Of a DNA stretch of 64,000 nucleotides, positions 26,810 through 35,715 are shown in pieces. Source of the DNA: Azospirillum sp. TSH64 (GTDB lineage Bacteria > Pseudomonadota > Alphaproteobacteria > Azospirillales > Azospirillaceae); the NCBI RefSeq assembly GCF_003116035.1, contig NZ_LGQW01000002.1, forward strand, positions 78,894 to 142,893, in the 5' to 3' direction. Below the pieces are notes generated by a model that worked only from the letters and a program-made list of their open reading frames with translations, did no database searches and was not told the DNA's origin. The translations under genes and the position numbers were made by a program. Position 1 is the first letter of the stretch. Every line of letters starts with the position of its first letter.

Positions 26810-27664
26810 ATGCCGGATTTCGCCGCCCTGTTGCAGCAGGGAGCCGGGCAGGCCTGGCTGTTCGTTCCCAGCGCCATCCTGCTGGGCGCTCTGCATGGGC
26901 TGGAGCCCGGCCATTCCAAGACCATGATGGCCGCCTTCATCGTCGCCATCCGCGGCACGGTGTTGCAGGCGGTCCTGCTGGGGCTGGCGGCGACGGTTTC
27001 GCACACGCTGGTGGTCTGGGTGGTGGCGCTTGCCGGCTTGCGCCTTGGCCAGGGCTGGGACGCCGCGACGACCGAGCCCTATTTCCAGGTCGCCTCGGCG
27101 GTGCTGATCGTCGGGGTGGCGCTGTGGATGATGGTGCGGACGTGGCGGGAGCAACATTCGCATCGCCATCATGACCATCACCACGATCATGGTCACGGCC
27201 ATCACCATGGTCACCACCATCATGACGACGGGCCGGAGGATGCGCACGCGCGGGCGCATGCCGAGGAGATTCGCCGCCGCTTCGACGAGCGGCCGGTCAC
27301 CACCGGCCAGATCGTCCTGTTCGGCCTGACCGGCGGCCTGATCCCCTGCCCCGCCGCCATCACCGTCCTGCTGCTGTGCCTGCAATTGAAGGAGGTCGCC
27401 CTGGGCGGCGTTCTGGTGCTGTGCTTCAGCATCGGGCTGGCGCTGACCCTGATGTCGGCCGGGGTGGTCGCGGCGCTGGGGATGCGCCATGCCGAGCGCC
27501 GCTGGTCCGGCGCCTTTGGCCGCATCGCCCGCCAAGCCCCCTATGTCTCCGGCGCTTTGATCCTGGCGGTCGGTCTTTACGTCGGCCTGCATGGGCTTTC
27601 GGGGCTGGGCTACCATCTCGCCGGCTTGCCCTCCCTGTCCTCCGCCGTTCAGCGGGCGGGATAG
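26810..27664 (+). CDS. Nickel/cobalt efflux protein (RcnA/NicO family)
   Basis: This 284-aa inner-membrane exporter has six predicted helices, with the NicO motifs GALHGLEPGHSKTMMAAFIVA and GLTGGLIPCPAAITVLLLCLQL, and a cytoplasmic or periplasmic His-rich loop (about 117-141) of almost uninterrupted His, Asp and Gly. The HxxxxGHSK motif identifies Ni/Co transport. The start is ATG 26810, 10 bp after the repressor stop; longer frames overlap the repressor gene and are not credible. It is autoregulated through the dmeR operator. Confidence 0.93.
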   Translation: MPDFAALLQQGAGQAWLFVPSAILLGALHGLEPGHSKTMMAAFIVAIRGTVLQAVLLGLAATVSHTLVVWVVALAGLRLGQGWDAATTEPYFQVASAVLIVGVALWMMVRTWREQHSHRHHDHHHDHGHGHHHGHHHHDDGPEDAHARAHAEEIRRRFDERPVTTGQIVLFGLTGGLIPCPAAITVLLLCLQLKEVALGGVLVLCFSIGLALTLMSAGVVAALGMRHAERRWSGAFGRIARQAPYVSGALILAVGLYVGLHGLSGLGYHLAGLPSLSSAVQRAG

Positions 27665-27676
27665 GCCGGACAGATC

Positions 27677-28066
27677 ATGCTTTCGGCGGCAAAGAGATGG
27701 GCGCGCGCGATCAAGCGCGACGTGCTGGCGGTCTATCTGGCGGCGCGCGACCCGCGCACCCCCTGGGGCGTTCGGGTCCTGGCGATGGCGGTCGCCGCCT
27801 ATGCGCTGAGCCCGATCGACCTGATCCCCGATTTCATCCCGGTGCTGGGCTATCTGGACGACCTGCTGATCGTGCCGCTTGGCATCCTGCTGGTCGTCCG
27901 CCTGATCCCGCATGAGCTTCTGGCCGAACACCGGGCCGCCGCGGCGCGCCGGTCCGCCCGGCCGGTCAGCGTCGCCGCTGCTGCGGTCATGGTTGCCCTC
28001 TGGCTGGCGGCGGGCGTTCTCCTGTGGCTGTGGTTGGCACCGCCCTTTGAAGGCTGGCTGTCCTAG
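27677..28066 (+). CDS. YkvA/DUF1232 small membrane protein
   Basis: This 129-aa membrane protein carries the DUF1232 signature [38 protein letters not shown] (about 41-79) and a second C-terminal hydrophobic segment. Its function is unknown. It follows the nickel exporter by 12 bp and could be its operon partner, though DUF1232 proteins occur in many contexts. Confidence 0.85.
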   Translation: MLSAAKRWARAIKRDVLAVYLAARDPRTPWGVRVLAMAVAAYALSPIDLIPDFIPVLGYLDDLLIVPLGILLVVRLIPHELLAEHRAAAARRSARPVSVAAAAVMVALWLAAGVLLWLWLAPPFEGWLS

Positions 28067-28077
28067 CCGTTAAGCTC

Positions 28078-28620
28078 TCACGTCATCCTTGCCAGGATCC
28101 CGGCCACGACGGCGTCGAGGTCGCCGCCGCGGTAGAGCGTTCCCTCGATGCCCGCCCGCTGCGCCGCCTGCACGTCGGTGTCGCGGTCGCCGATCAGGAA
28201 ACTGCCCTTCGGTTCCACCGGCCATTCGGCCATCGCCTGCAACAGCATCCCCGGCTCCGGCTTGCGGCAGGCGCAGTCGGTGCGGTAAGGCGGCTCGCCA
28301 TGATCGGGATGGTGCGGGCAGTGATAGAAGGCGTCGACATGGGCGCCGACGGCGCGCAACTCCTGCTGCATCCAACGATGCAGGGTGCGCACATGCTCCT
28401 CGCTGTACAGGCCGCGGGCGACCCCGGCCTGGTTGGTGACGACGAAGACCAGAAAGCCGGCGTCGTTCAACCGCTTCACCGCCTCCCTGGCTCCCGGCAT
28501 CCAGGTGATCTGGTCGGGACGGTGGGCGAAGCCGATGTCTTCGTTCAGCACGCCGTCGCGGTCGAAGAAGGCAGCTTTGCGGCGTCCGGCATTCCGGGCT
28601 TGGGGTGATGTGTCGGGCAT
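28078..28620 (-). CDS. gmhB: D-glycero-D-manno-heptose 1,7-bisphosphate 7-phosphatase (GmhB)
   Basis: This HAD-superfamily phosphatase makes the heptose 1-phosphate used for ADP-heptose and LPS core. The motifs are FFDRDGVLNEDIGFAHRPDQI (nucleophile Asp and acid/base Asp in DRDGV), VVTNQAGVARG, the zinc loop CPHHPDH...DCACRKP, KPEPGML, and GDRDTDVQAA. The length (180 aa) matches the family. It is monocistronic, convergent with the DUF1232 gene (11-bp gap). The neighbouring GT9-like proteins at 54-64 kb could use the product (inference). Confidence 0.95.
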   Translation of the reverse strand: MPDTSPQARNAGRRKAAFFDRDGVLNEDIGFAHRPDQITWMPGAREAVKRLNDAGFLVFVVTNQAGVARGLYSEEHVRTLHRWMQQELRAVGAHVDAFYHCPHHPDHGEPPYRTDCACRKPEPGMLLQAMAEWPVEPKGSFLIGDRDTDVQAAQRAGIEGTLYRGGDLDAVVAGILARMT

Positions 28621-28773
28621 GATGGCGGTGGCGGGGCTCTTAAGGGGCGGTCGGGTTGAGAAGCCGCTTGGGCAGCATCGTTGTCAACCCGGATGCCGCT
28701 TTCCCAAACAAGATGCTTTGAAAATAAAATGACATGTCTTCATGAAAACATATGGTGAAATCACGCCATTACC

Positions 28774-29262
28774 TTATTCCCGTTCGATGCGACGGACGCA
28801 GCCGAGCAGCAATTCCTCCAGATTGAGCGGCGGCATATCGATGTGGATGGCTTCAAAGCCGCGGTTCCGCGCCCGGACCATCAGGTCGTGATTGGTCTCG
28901 GCGATGGACAGCAGGACTGGGCGGACGGCACCGCGCATCGCGGTCAGCCGGTCGAAGACGGATGGCCACGGACCTTCGGCTTCCCGCCGCTCCGGTCCGG
29001 TCTCCCCCAGCACGATCAGGTCGGGACCGATGGCACCGGACAAGGCGGCAGGGGACCGCGCCAGCAGAGCCAGTCCTTCCTCCATTGTTCGGCCCGCCAC
29101 CACCCCCCAACCCAGCGTCTCCAGGTAAAGCCGCAGCCCCTCGCGCAGCAATGGATTGCGGTCGGCAACCAGAGCCCAGCGTACCCGGCTTCCGGTCGTC
29201 CAGTGCTGCGGCGATGGGCCGGCATGATCCATTCGGCCGTCATCGATCATGGACGCGGTCAT
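28774..29262 (-). CDS. Degenerate (pseudo-)receiver domain protein
   Basis: This protein of about 162 aa (204 aa if read from 29388) has a response-regulator-like fold: WALVADRNPLLREGLRLYLETLGWGVV..MEEGLALLARSP..PDLIVLGETG..RPVLLSIAETNHDLMVRARNRGFEAIHIDMPP. The key residues are lost: the acidic pair is AD-Arg, the phosphoacceptor position reads GETG instead of Asp, and the switch Lys-Pro is Met-Pro. It therefore probably cannot be phosphorylated. The start at 29262 (MTASMIDD) is a guess; no clear ribosome-binding site was seen. It lies divergently from the LuxR-type regulator. Confidence 0.7.
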   Translation of the reverse strand: MTASMIDDGRMDHAGPSPQHWTTGSRVRWALVADRNPLLREGLRLYLETLGWGVVAGRTMEEGLALLARSPAALSGAIGPDLIVLGETGPERREAEGPWPSVFDRLTAMRGAVRPVLLSIAETNHDLMVRARNRGFEAIHIDMPPLNLEELLLGCVRRIERE

Positions 29263-29454
29263 GGGGGCGTGCTCCGGTTCGAAGGCTCCTGTCTGCGGCA
29301 GGGACTCTTCCTGTGACTTTTGAGGAAAATTCCCGGGATCGCATCCTCCACATGACGGACGAGGCGCTTGGACTATGGTCATATGCAACCGATGGCGCTT
29401 GAATGAGAAATGTTGCCTACGGGAAATTGATTGCTAACGGAGGATTTCCCTATA

Positions 29455-30660
29455 GTGGACAGCGCTGACCAGTTGATCGAGGCTATCTACGACGCCGTGA
29501 CCTTTCCGGAGCGCTGGGGAGGGGTTTTGGAGCGGCTCTGCGCCTTGACCGATGCGACGCACGGCTTCCTGTTCACCACCGCCCCCCGCCATGACAGCCT
29601 GACCGCGGCATTGTGGGCCCGCCACAACATCACCGACAGGCAGCTGGCCGACTACACCACGCATTTCCGCCACCGTGACGTCTGGGCGAACGCCGCAGCG
29701 GCGCGCGGTCTGCTGAACCGCTGCGTCGTCCGCCGCGGCGAGGAGCTGGTACCGGATGCGGTTCTGCGGCGCTCGGCCTTCTTCAACGAGCTGCTGCGGG
29801 ATCACGGCATGGGCCGGCTGTGCGCACTCACCCTGTCCGACGGCGGCGAGCTTTCGTCGGTGCAGCCGGTGCTGAGCCTCCATCGGCCCGCCGATGCCCT
29901 CCCCTTTTCCGACGAGACGGTCCGCCTTCTTCAGGACTGTGCCCCGCATCTCCAGCGGGCGATGCGGTTGCGCGTCCGGTTGCTGGCAGGCCGGGACGGC
30001 CGGGAGGAGGCTCGCTGGAGCGGCCGTGCCATCGACCGGCTGCCGATGGGGGTTGTCCTGCTCGACGCCACCGGGCGGATTGCCGGCCTGAACCGGGCCG
30101 GGCAGGCGATGATCGATGCGCGGGACGGGCTGCGGCTTGTGCAGGGGCGGTTGCAGGCTGAACAGGGGGGCGAGGCTCGCCGGCTTGCCCATCTGCTGGA
30201 GGCTGCGGCGTCGGCCGGCGGAAAGGGGGCATCGGCGCACCGGGGGGAAGCGGCCGACCTGCGGGTGTCGCGCCCCTCCGGCCGGGCGTCCTATCTGCTG
30301 AGCGTTCTGCCTCTGTCGCCCGAGGCTGCGGGACCGTTCGACGATGCGGATGGCGGGGGCAGTGGTGGGGGCGGCGGTGCGCACATCCGGGCCGTGGTCT
30401 ACATCGTCGATCCGGCCGCGGTGGCGCCTGGGTTGGGAAGGCGGCTGTGCGCCCTGTTCGGTCTGACGGCGGTGGAGGCCGGCCTCGTCGTCGATTTGCT
30501 GGGCGACCTGACCCCGGCCGAGATCGGCGAGCGTCGCGGCGTGGCGATCAGCACGGTGCGCAGCCAACTGCGCAGCGTCTTCGCCAAGACCGGAACCACC
30601 CGCCAAAGCGAGCTGATGAATCTGGTGAACCGCTGCCTGATGCTGCCTGAAGGGCCGTGA
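29455..30660 (+). CDS. LuxR-type HTH transcriptional regulator with PAS-like sensor region
   Basis: This 401-aa regulator has an N-terminal sensor region (about 1-170, FPERWGGVLERLCALTDATHGFLF), a PAS-like middle (RLPMGVVLLDATGRIAGLNRAGQAMI) with a Gly-rich loop, and a C-terminal LuxR HTH (FGLTAVEAGLVVDLLGDLTPAEIGERRGVAISTVRSQLRSVFAKTGTTRQSELMNLV). I chose GTG 29455, which follows GGAGG (29439-29443) at 11 bp; a TTG at 29431 lacks such a site. Divergence from the pseudo-receiver gene suggests they may share control. Confidence 0.85.
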   Translation: MDSADQLIEAIYDAVTFPERWGGVLERLCALTDATHGFLFTTAPRHDSLTAALWARHNITDRQLADYTTHFRHRDVWANAAAARGLLNRCVVRRGEELVPDAVLRRSAFFNELLRDHGMGRLCALTLSDGGELSSVQPVLSLHRPADALPFSDETVRLLQDCAPHLQRAMRLRVRLLAGRDGREEARWSGRAIDRLPMGVVLLDATGRIAGLNRAGQAMIDARDGLRLVQGRLQAEQGGEARRLAHLLEAAASAGGKGASAHRGEAADLRVSRPSGRASYLLSVLPLSPEAAGPFDDADGGGSGGGGGAHIRAVVYIVDPAAVAPGLGRRLCALFGLTAVEAGLVVDLLGDLTPAEIGERRGVAISTVRSQLRSVFAKTGTTRQSELMNLVNRCLMLPEGP

Positions 30661-30678
30661 TTGCCGCAGCCGTGACGG

Positions 30679-30792
30679 TCAAGGCAGCGCCGATACCATC
30701 AGGAGGCCGAGATAGATGCCGATGAACAGGCCCAGCACGATGCCGTAATCGGCTTCCGTCATCGGGTTGGAGTCAGGGTCGAACTGCCGCAT
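30679..30792 (-). CDS. 37-residue predicted small membrane protein
   Basis: The reading frame from ATG 30792 encodes MRQFDPDSNPMTEADYGIVL followed by GLFIGIYLGLLMVSALP, a single membrane helix. GAAGG lies about 10 bp upstream. It follows the aquaporin gene on the same strand, 174 bp downstream. The charged head and single helix are typical of bacterial small membrane proteins, but there is no homologue I can name. A longer in-frame version to 30948 exists. Confidence 0.45.
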   Translation of the reverse strand: MRQFDPDSNPMTEADYGIVLGLFIGIYLGLLMVSALP

Positions 30793-30966
30793 GAATACGC
30801 CTTCTGCGCCGTTGGTCCTGCCTGAATAACAGTGGACGGCGGCGGATCGTTGCGACATCGGCGTGGTATGGGGGCGGGCCATTCCGGGACCGGATCTCTG
30901 CGAACCGGTCCCGTCGGCGATAGGGGGTGGCGATAAGGGCGGTGGCAAGGGTGTTTCGCGCCCGCT

Positions 30967-31707
30967 TCAGGTGGAGCTTTCCGCCTGCCCGGTGATGGCG
31001 GGCTTCGCCGGCATCTCCTCGGCAAGGGCGCGGTAGGCCAGCCCGCCCGCGAGGCCGCCGGCCAGCGGGGCGAGCCAGAACAGCCAGAGCTGCTGCAACG
31101 CCCATCCGCCGACCACCAGGGCCGGCCCGGTGCTGCGCGCCGGGTTCACCGAGGTGTTGGTGACCGGGATGCTGATCAGGTGGATCAGCACGAGCGCCAT
31201 GCCGATGGCCAGCGGCGCGAAGCCGGCCGGCGCCCGCCGGTCGGTGGATCCCAGGATCACCAGCACGAAGAAGAAGGTCAGCACCAGCTCGATCGCCAGG
31301 GCCGAGGTGACGCTGTACTGGCCGGGCGAATGCGCCTCGTACCCGTTGGCGGCGAGGCCGTTGACGGCCAGGCTGTAGTCGGCCTTCCCGGTGGCGATGA
31401 CATAGAGGACCAGGGCTGCCGCGAAGGCGCCGACCAGCTGGGCCAGCACATAGGGCAGGATGTCCTTGGCCGGGAACCGCCCGCCGGCCCACAGCCCGAC
31501 CGTGACCGCCGGGTTCAGATGACAGCCGGAGATGTGGCCGATGGAATAGGCCATGGTCAGGACGGTGAGGCCGAAGGCAAGCGACACGCCGAGCAATCCG
31601 ATCCCGACCTGCGGAAAGGCGGCGGCGAGGACGGCACTGCCGCATCCGCCGAAGACCAGCCAGAATGTTCCGAGAAACTCAGCGGAGCTGCGCCTAATCA
31701 TACTCAT
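30967..31707 (-). CDS. aqpZ: Aquaporin Z
   Basis: This 246-aa inner-membrane water channel has six membrane helices and two NPA half-helices: [17 protein letters not shown] and [17 protein letters not shown]. The AqpZ selectivity-filter residues are consistent with water rather than glycerol (His in [11 protein letters not shown], Arg in NPARS). The first residues [32 protein letters not shown] are family-typical, so the start is secure. It is a single gene, possibly followed by the 37-residue ORF. Confidence 0.96.
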   Translation of the reverse strand: MSMIRRSSAEFLGTFWLVFGGCGSAVLAAAFPQVGIGLLGVSLAFGLTVLTMAYSIGHISGCHLNPAVTVGLWAGGRFPAKDILPYVLAQLVGAFAAALVLYVIATGKADYSLAVNGLAANGYEAHSPGQYSVTSALAIELVLTFFFVLVILGSTDRRAPAGFAPLAIGMALVLIHLISIPVTNTSVNPARSTGPALVVGGWALQQLWLFWLAPLAGGLAGGLAYRALAEEMPAKPAITGQAESST

Positions 31708-32073
31708 GCCAACCTCCCACTGCTGTCAGGGTTGCCGAAGGCCGGCGGATGCCGGTGCGCAGACGAGGATAAATCCACTTCCGCGGGAGGGAGTTCGCGC
31801 GTTCGGGCAGGGGGATGTGGCAGAAGAACAGGGGGGTGGAACAACCGGATCGGGATGTCGCCCACAGGGCCCGGCGCCCTGCCGAACCTTTGTCCCGTGA
31901 AGCCCTTGAATGGACGGGGCACGCCTCCTTGCCGGAATGCAAGCCGGTCCTTTCCCCCACTTTGCGACAACGCTTTGTTTAAGCTTGATTCCCTATAGAG
32001 TTGATTGCCAGGATATGCAGCATGTTCTCTGGCCGTTCGACCGATCCTGGGCGATCGATGGGGGGAGTTCGCA
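31708..32073. other. Divergent promoter region of aqpZ and the PAS-GGDEF gene
   Basis: About 365 bp with no convincing gene. The right half (31970-32020) is AT-rich (TTTGTTTAAGCTTGATTCCCTATAGAG) and probably carries the promoter of the GGDEF gene, though box spacing is not canonical. No clear repeat was seen. Confidence 0.4.
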
Positions 32074-33771
32074 ATGGCGGAGCAGGGTGAGCGCGACATG
32101 GACGGCGGGGCGTCCGCCGATCCCAGGCCGGGCGCTTTCCCCTTATGGCCGGCCGACGGCAGCATGTGCGGCATTGATGGAGCCGGCGTGCTGGACGCGC
32201 TGTTCTCCACCAACGCCGCCCCCATCCTGCTGATCGATCCCGGACGCGACGGCGCCATCGTCGATGCCAACCCGCGGGCCGCCGTCTTTTACGGCCACAG
32301 CCGCGACCGGCTGCGCAGCCTTCATGTCTGGGACATCAACCAGCTCGGGCGGGCGATCCTGCCGGCGATGCGCGAGATCGCGTCCTGGGAGGGCGGCCAT
32401 TATCCGCAGCGTTTCCACCATCGCCTGGCCGACGGGTCGGTGCGCGATGTGCAGGTCTATGCCGGCCCCATCCACCTCGGCGGGCGCAAGCTTCTGCTGT
32501 GCATCATCCACGACATCACCGCCGTGATCGAGGCCGAGCAGTTCAACCGCCTGCTGCTGGAGAACGTGCAGGTCGGGGTGTGCGGCATCGACCGCTCGGG
32601 TGCCGTCACCTTCGTCAATCCCACCGCCACCAGCGCCTTCGGCTTCCGCCACGAAAGCGAGCTGATTCGCAGCCACATCGGACGCTTCCTGTTCCCTGCC
32701 TTCCCACCCGGCACCGCCACTGGAGGCGTCAGGCCCCATCCGGTGTTCCGGGTTGCGGAGGCCGGAGAGCCGGTGCGCGACATCGAGACGGTGCTGTACC
32801 GCGGCGACGGCACGTCCTTTCCCGTACGGCTGACCGCCAGCCCGATCCGCAAGAATGACGGGATCGTCGGGGTGGTCATCAGCTTCTTCGACCTGACGGA
32901 GGAGCGCGAGCGGGAAGCCCAGGCGAGCGATCTCGCCAATGCCCTTCCGGGTGCGGTGTTCCAGGCCGAACTCCATCCCGGCGGAGGCTTGCGCGCGACC
33001 TACTTCAGCACCGCCGCAGCCTCCCTGTTCGGCGTGCGGCCGGATGCCGACCTGACCGCCGCGCGGACCCTGGCGCCTGTGATGGCGATGAAGGGGTGGG
33101 CGCGGGTCCGGCACGGCCTGCGGCAGGCTGGCCGGGCGGGCCGGGTCTGGGAAGGCGAGATGGAGATCGCCGGCGGACGCTGGGTGCTGGGCCGCGCCCA
33201 GCCGCGCCGCCGGAGCGACGGCACCGTGCTGTTCAACGGAGTGCTGCTGGACATCACCGACCGCAAGGGGCTTGAGGCGGAGCTGCAGCAGGCGGCCATG
33301 CACGATCCGCTGACCGGTGTGTGGAACCGCCGGCGGTTCCAGCAGGCGGTGGGCGAAGCCGCGGCCAGGCTCGAGCGGTACGGGCGCCCCTATATCCTGG
33401 CGTTGATGGACATCGACCATTTCAAGCGCTTCAACGACACGCATGGGCATCAGGCAGGCGACGATGCCCTGCGCATGGTCGCCGCCACCCTGTCGGACCG
33501 GCTGCGCCGCTCGGACGCGTTGGCGCGCTGGGGGGGCGAGGAATTCGCCCTGCTGCTGACCGAGACCGATCTGCCCTCCGCCCTGGGCGTTCTGGAAGCC
33601 CTGCGGCAGAGGGTGAGCGCGCAGCGGATGGCGTGCGGCGGGGCGGTCACCATCAGCATCGGCGTCGGCCAGGCCAGGGCCGGCGAGGACATCGACAGCC
33701 TGCTCCAGCGCGTCGATGCCGCGCTGTACAAGGCGAAAGCCGCCGGCAGAAACCGCGTCGAACAAGCCTGA
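32074..33771 (+). CDS. Diguanylate cyclase with multiple PAS domains
   Basis: This 565-aa cytoplasmic enzyme makes c-di-GMP from GTP. There are three PAS-like units (LLIDPGRDGAIVDANPRAAVFYGHS; GVCGIDRSGAVTFVNPTATSAFGF; a third from about 290) followed by a GGDEF domain with DPLTGVWNRRRF, DIDHFKRFNDTHGHQAGDDAL and an active site RWGGEEFALLL. No RxxD inhibitory site is evident upstream of GGEEF (the block reads RRSDALARWGGEEF, where RRSD would fit RxxD loosely). The start is ATG 32074, preceded by GGGGGAG. No EAL domain is fused. Confidence 0.94.
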   Translation: MAEQGERDMDGGASADPRPGAFPLWPADGSMCGIDGAGVLDALFSTNAAPILLIDPGRDGAIVDANPRAAVFYGHSRDRLRSLHVWDINQLGRAILPAMREIASWEGGHYPQRFHHRLADGSVRDVQVYAGPIHLGGRKLLLCIIHDITAVIEAEQFNRLLLENVQVGVCGIDRSGAVTFVNPTATSAFGFRHESELIRSHIGRFLFPAFPPGTATGGVRPHPVFRVAEAGEPVRDIETVLYRGDGTSFPVRLTASPIRKNDGIVGVVISFFDLTEEREREAQASDLANALPGAVFQAELHPGGGLRATYFSTAAASLFGVRPDADLTAARTLAPVMAMKGWARVRHGLRQAGRAGRVWEGEMEIAGGRWVLGRAQPRRRSDGTVLFNGVLLDITDRKGLEAELQQAAMHDPLTGVWNRRRFQQAVGEAAARLERYGRPYILALMDIDHFKRFNDTHGHQAGDDALRMVAATLSDRLRRSDALARWGGEEFALLLTETDLPSALGVLEALRQRVSAQRMACGGAVTISIGVGQARAGEDIDSLLQRVDAALYKAKAAGRNRVEQA

Positions 33772-33920
33772 GCGGCGGGATCGGTCTGTCCTGCCGGGGC
33801 ATGCCGTGGAGCGGACGGACCGGGCTTCGCTGACCGTCCAAGGGGAAAATCCACGTCACCCCCTTGTTCTGGAAAGCTTTTCCAAAAACATATGGCGCCT
33901 GCCCACGGGGTAAGATAATC

Positions 33921-33954
33921 ATCCGTTTAAAGGAATTATGTCCTTTAAACGGAT
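33921..33954. promoter_or_regulatory. Perfect 14-bp inverted repeat upstream of the tail cluster
   Basis: ATCCGTTTAAAGGA (33921-33934) and TCCTTTAAACGGAT (33941-33954) are exact inverses across a 6-nt loop (ATTATG). It is AT-rich and lies about 70 bp before the first tail gene. It has no T-run, so an operator for a dedicated activator or repressor is more likely than a terminator. No other copy was noticed. Confidence 0.7.
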
Positions 33955-34026
33955 GAAGGTCCACTGGGACGAATGCCCTCCCGCCATTCGCCTCCCCCCT
34001 GACCGTCTTATCGGAGTCCCGAGGCC

Positions 34027-34401
34027 ATGCTGCTGCACGCATTGCTCAAACACGTCGAAGCCGAAGGGCTGGGAACCGAAGGAGGGTCCCTGTTCCTGGG
34101 CCGGGCGCCGCAGGACACCGCTGCGGGATCGGTCTTCCTGCCGCGGGGCGGAACCCGCCGCGACTATGCGCAAGGCCTTCGCCGGCTTTCCTTCCAGGTC
34201 CGCACCCACGATCCCGACTATCTCGCCGGAGAGGCCCGCGCCCTGGCGATCGCCGACGCACTGACCCTGCGGGCGGCTCCGGCTGGGGGCTGTTTCGTCA
34301 TCTCGTGCCTGCCCCAGCACGAGCCGCTGATGCCCCATGACGAGACGGCAAGCACCTTCACCTTCATCGTCAACTACCGCGCCGACTGGCGTGTCGCCTG
34401 A
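34027..34401 (+). CDS. Tail terminator / minor-capsid-like phage protein
   Basis: This 124-aa protein occupies the place of the tail terminator (lambda gpU position), just before the tube gene. It contains LGRAPQDTAAGSVFLPRGG and LSFQVRTHDPDYLAGEARALAIADAL, features of small phage completion/minor-capsid proteins that join or cap tails. No catalytic motif is seen. The call rests on order and on general resemblance. Confidence 0.65.
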   Translation: MLLHALLKHVEAEGLGTEGGSLFLGRAPQDTAAGSVFLPRGGTRRDYAQGLRRLSFQVRTHDPDYLAGEARALAIADALTLRAAPAGGCFVISCLPQHEPLMPHDETASTFTFIVNYRADWRVA

Positions 34402-34417
34402 TTAGGAGACTATACCC

Positions 34418-34939
34418 ATGGCCATCACCACCGAAGACATCGCCCTCGGTATCTGCGACGTCACCTTCGACGGCATCGATCTCGGCTCGACCAAGGGCGG
34501 CGTCGAAGTGACCGTCAAGACCACGAACTATCAGGTCAAGGCCGACCAGATGGGCGAGACCCCGCTCAAGGACGTCATCACCGGCACCGAGGTGTCGGTC
34601 AAGGTGCCGATGCTGGAAACCAACCTGACCAAGCTGCTGGCGGTGATGCCGCAGGCGGTCGGCGTCGGCGCGGCCGGTGCCGAGGTCGGGGTCGAGATCC
34701 GCTCCGGCGTCAACATCGACCTGCTGGCCATCGCCGCCCCGCTGAAGCTGCACCCCACCGCCCTGCCCGCCTCCACCACCAAGGACGATTTCGTCGCCTT
34801 CAAGGCAGCACCGCTGCCCAACTTCACCTTCAAGTACGAGAACGGCGGCGAGCGCGTCTACGAGGTCACCTTCAGCTGCTATCCGGACGGCACCGCCGGC
34901 AACCGCATCGCCGCCTTCGGCGCCCCCGTCGCCGCCTGA
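34418..34939 (+). CDS. Major tail tube protein
   Basis: This 173-aa protein is the predicted tube subunit that polymerises into the non-contractile tail. It has the regular beta-rich profile of the family (GICDVTFDGIDLGSTKGGVEVTVKTTNYQVKADQMGETPLKDVITGTEVSVKVPMLE and FKYENGGERVYEVTFSCYPDGTAG). AGGAG lies before its ATG. Position before two chaperone ORFs and the tape measure supports the call. Confidence 0.8.
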   Translation: MAITTEDIALGICDVTFDGIDLGSTKGGVEVTVKTTNYQVKADQMGETPLKDVITGTEVSVKVPMLETNLTKLLAVMPQAVGVGAAGAEVGVEIRSGVNIDLLAIAAPLKLHPTALPASTTKDDFVAFKAAPLPNFTFKYENGGERVYEVTFSCYPDGTAGNRIAAFGAPVAA

Positions 34940-35023
34940 CCGCGATGGTTCACGGCCGCGGGGGCTTTCGTCCCCGTGGCCGCCCTCGCGGACCTTGCCC
35001 GCCACCAGCGACCGGGAGCCTCC

Positions 35024-35380
35024 ATGCCCCAGCCCACCATTTTGAACCTCGATGAGTTCCGCGTTTCCCGCAGCGTCGTCATCGGCGGGCGCGAGCGCAT
35101 CCTGAAGAACATGACCGTCGAACAGTTCCTGCAGGCCGGGGACATCGAGCGGAAGCTTGAGGAGGCCGGCAGCGAGCGGGCGCAGATCCCGATCCTGGTC
35201 GATGTGATCGCCGGCCATCTCGAAGACACCCCGCGCGAGGAGATCCTCGGCCTCGATCTCGGGCAGCTCCTGGTCCTGCTGGCCTTCATCCGCGGAATCG
35301 ATCCGGCGGAGCCGCCGCCGGGGAGACGCCAGCCGGGGGAGCCGCGGGCGGGCAAGCGGGGGAGCCGTCGGGCCCGTTGA
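35024..35380 (+). CDS. Tail assembly chaperone, first ORF
   Basis: This 118-aa helical protein lies between tube and tape measure, the place of lambda gpG. Sequence: NLDEFRVSRSVVIGGRERILKNMTVEQFLQAGDIERKLEEAGSERAQIPILVDVIAGHLEDTPREEILGLDLGQLLVLLAFIRGID, with a Pro/Arg-rich tail. The start is ATG 35024, with GGGAG. It overlaps the next ORF by 4 bp, the latter being in the -1 frame, the arrangement in which many phages use programmed frameshifting. Confidence 0.7.
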   Translation: MPQPTILNLDEFRVSRSVVIGGRERILKNMTVEQFLQAGDIERKLEEAGSERAQIPILVDVIAGHLEDTPREEILGLDLGQLLVLLAFIRGIDPAEPPPGRRQPGEPRAGKRGSRRAR

Positions 35381-35700
35381 CGCGGCTCGACTTCGCCTAC
35401 TGCTTCGCCCGCGTCAGCCGCTTCTACGGCATCGACCCGTTGCGCCTGCTGGCGCTGCCGGTGCGGATGTTCTGGACCCTGTTCAACGAGATCGACCGGC
35501 TGCGCGCGGAGGAGATGGCCGACTGGCTGCCGGTGCATCTGACGGCGGCCGGCATCGGCGCCCGCGAACTGCACGACCGGCTGCGCCAGCGGGTCGGCAC
35601 GCCGCTCGCCTTCGCCGAGCTGCCCGATGGCGGCTGGGCGGCCGGGGAGCCGGGCCTGACCGAAAAGGCCAGAACCAGACTGCGCGCCCGCTTCGGCTAA
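35377..35700 (+). CDS. Tail assembly chaperone, second ORF
   Basis: This 107-aa helical protein (LDFAYCFARVSRFYGIDPLRLLALPVRMFWTLFNEIDRLRAEEM) occupies the gpT-like position before the tape measure. Its apparent start is TTG overlapping the stop of the first ORF (TTGA). No good ribosome-binding site is present, so translation may depend on coupling or on a -1 frameshift. No perfect slippery heptamer in the correct frame was found near 35340-35380. Confidence 0.65.
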   Translation: MTRLDFAYCFARVSRFYGIDPLRLLALPVRMFWTLFNEIDRLRAEEMADWLPVHLTAAGIGARELHDRLRQRVGTPLAFAELPDGGWAAGEPGLTEKARTRLRARFG

Positions 35701-35715
35701 CAGAAAGGGAAAACC

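Noticed and set aside
35340..35380. GGGCCCG slippery heptamer for -1 frameshifting
   Set aside because: The heptamer exists, but its phase relative to the first chaperone ORF is wrong (0-frame codons read CGG GCC CGT).
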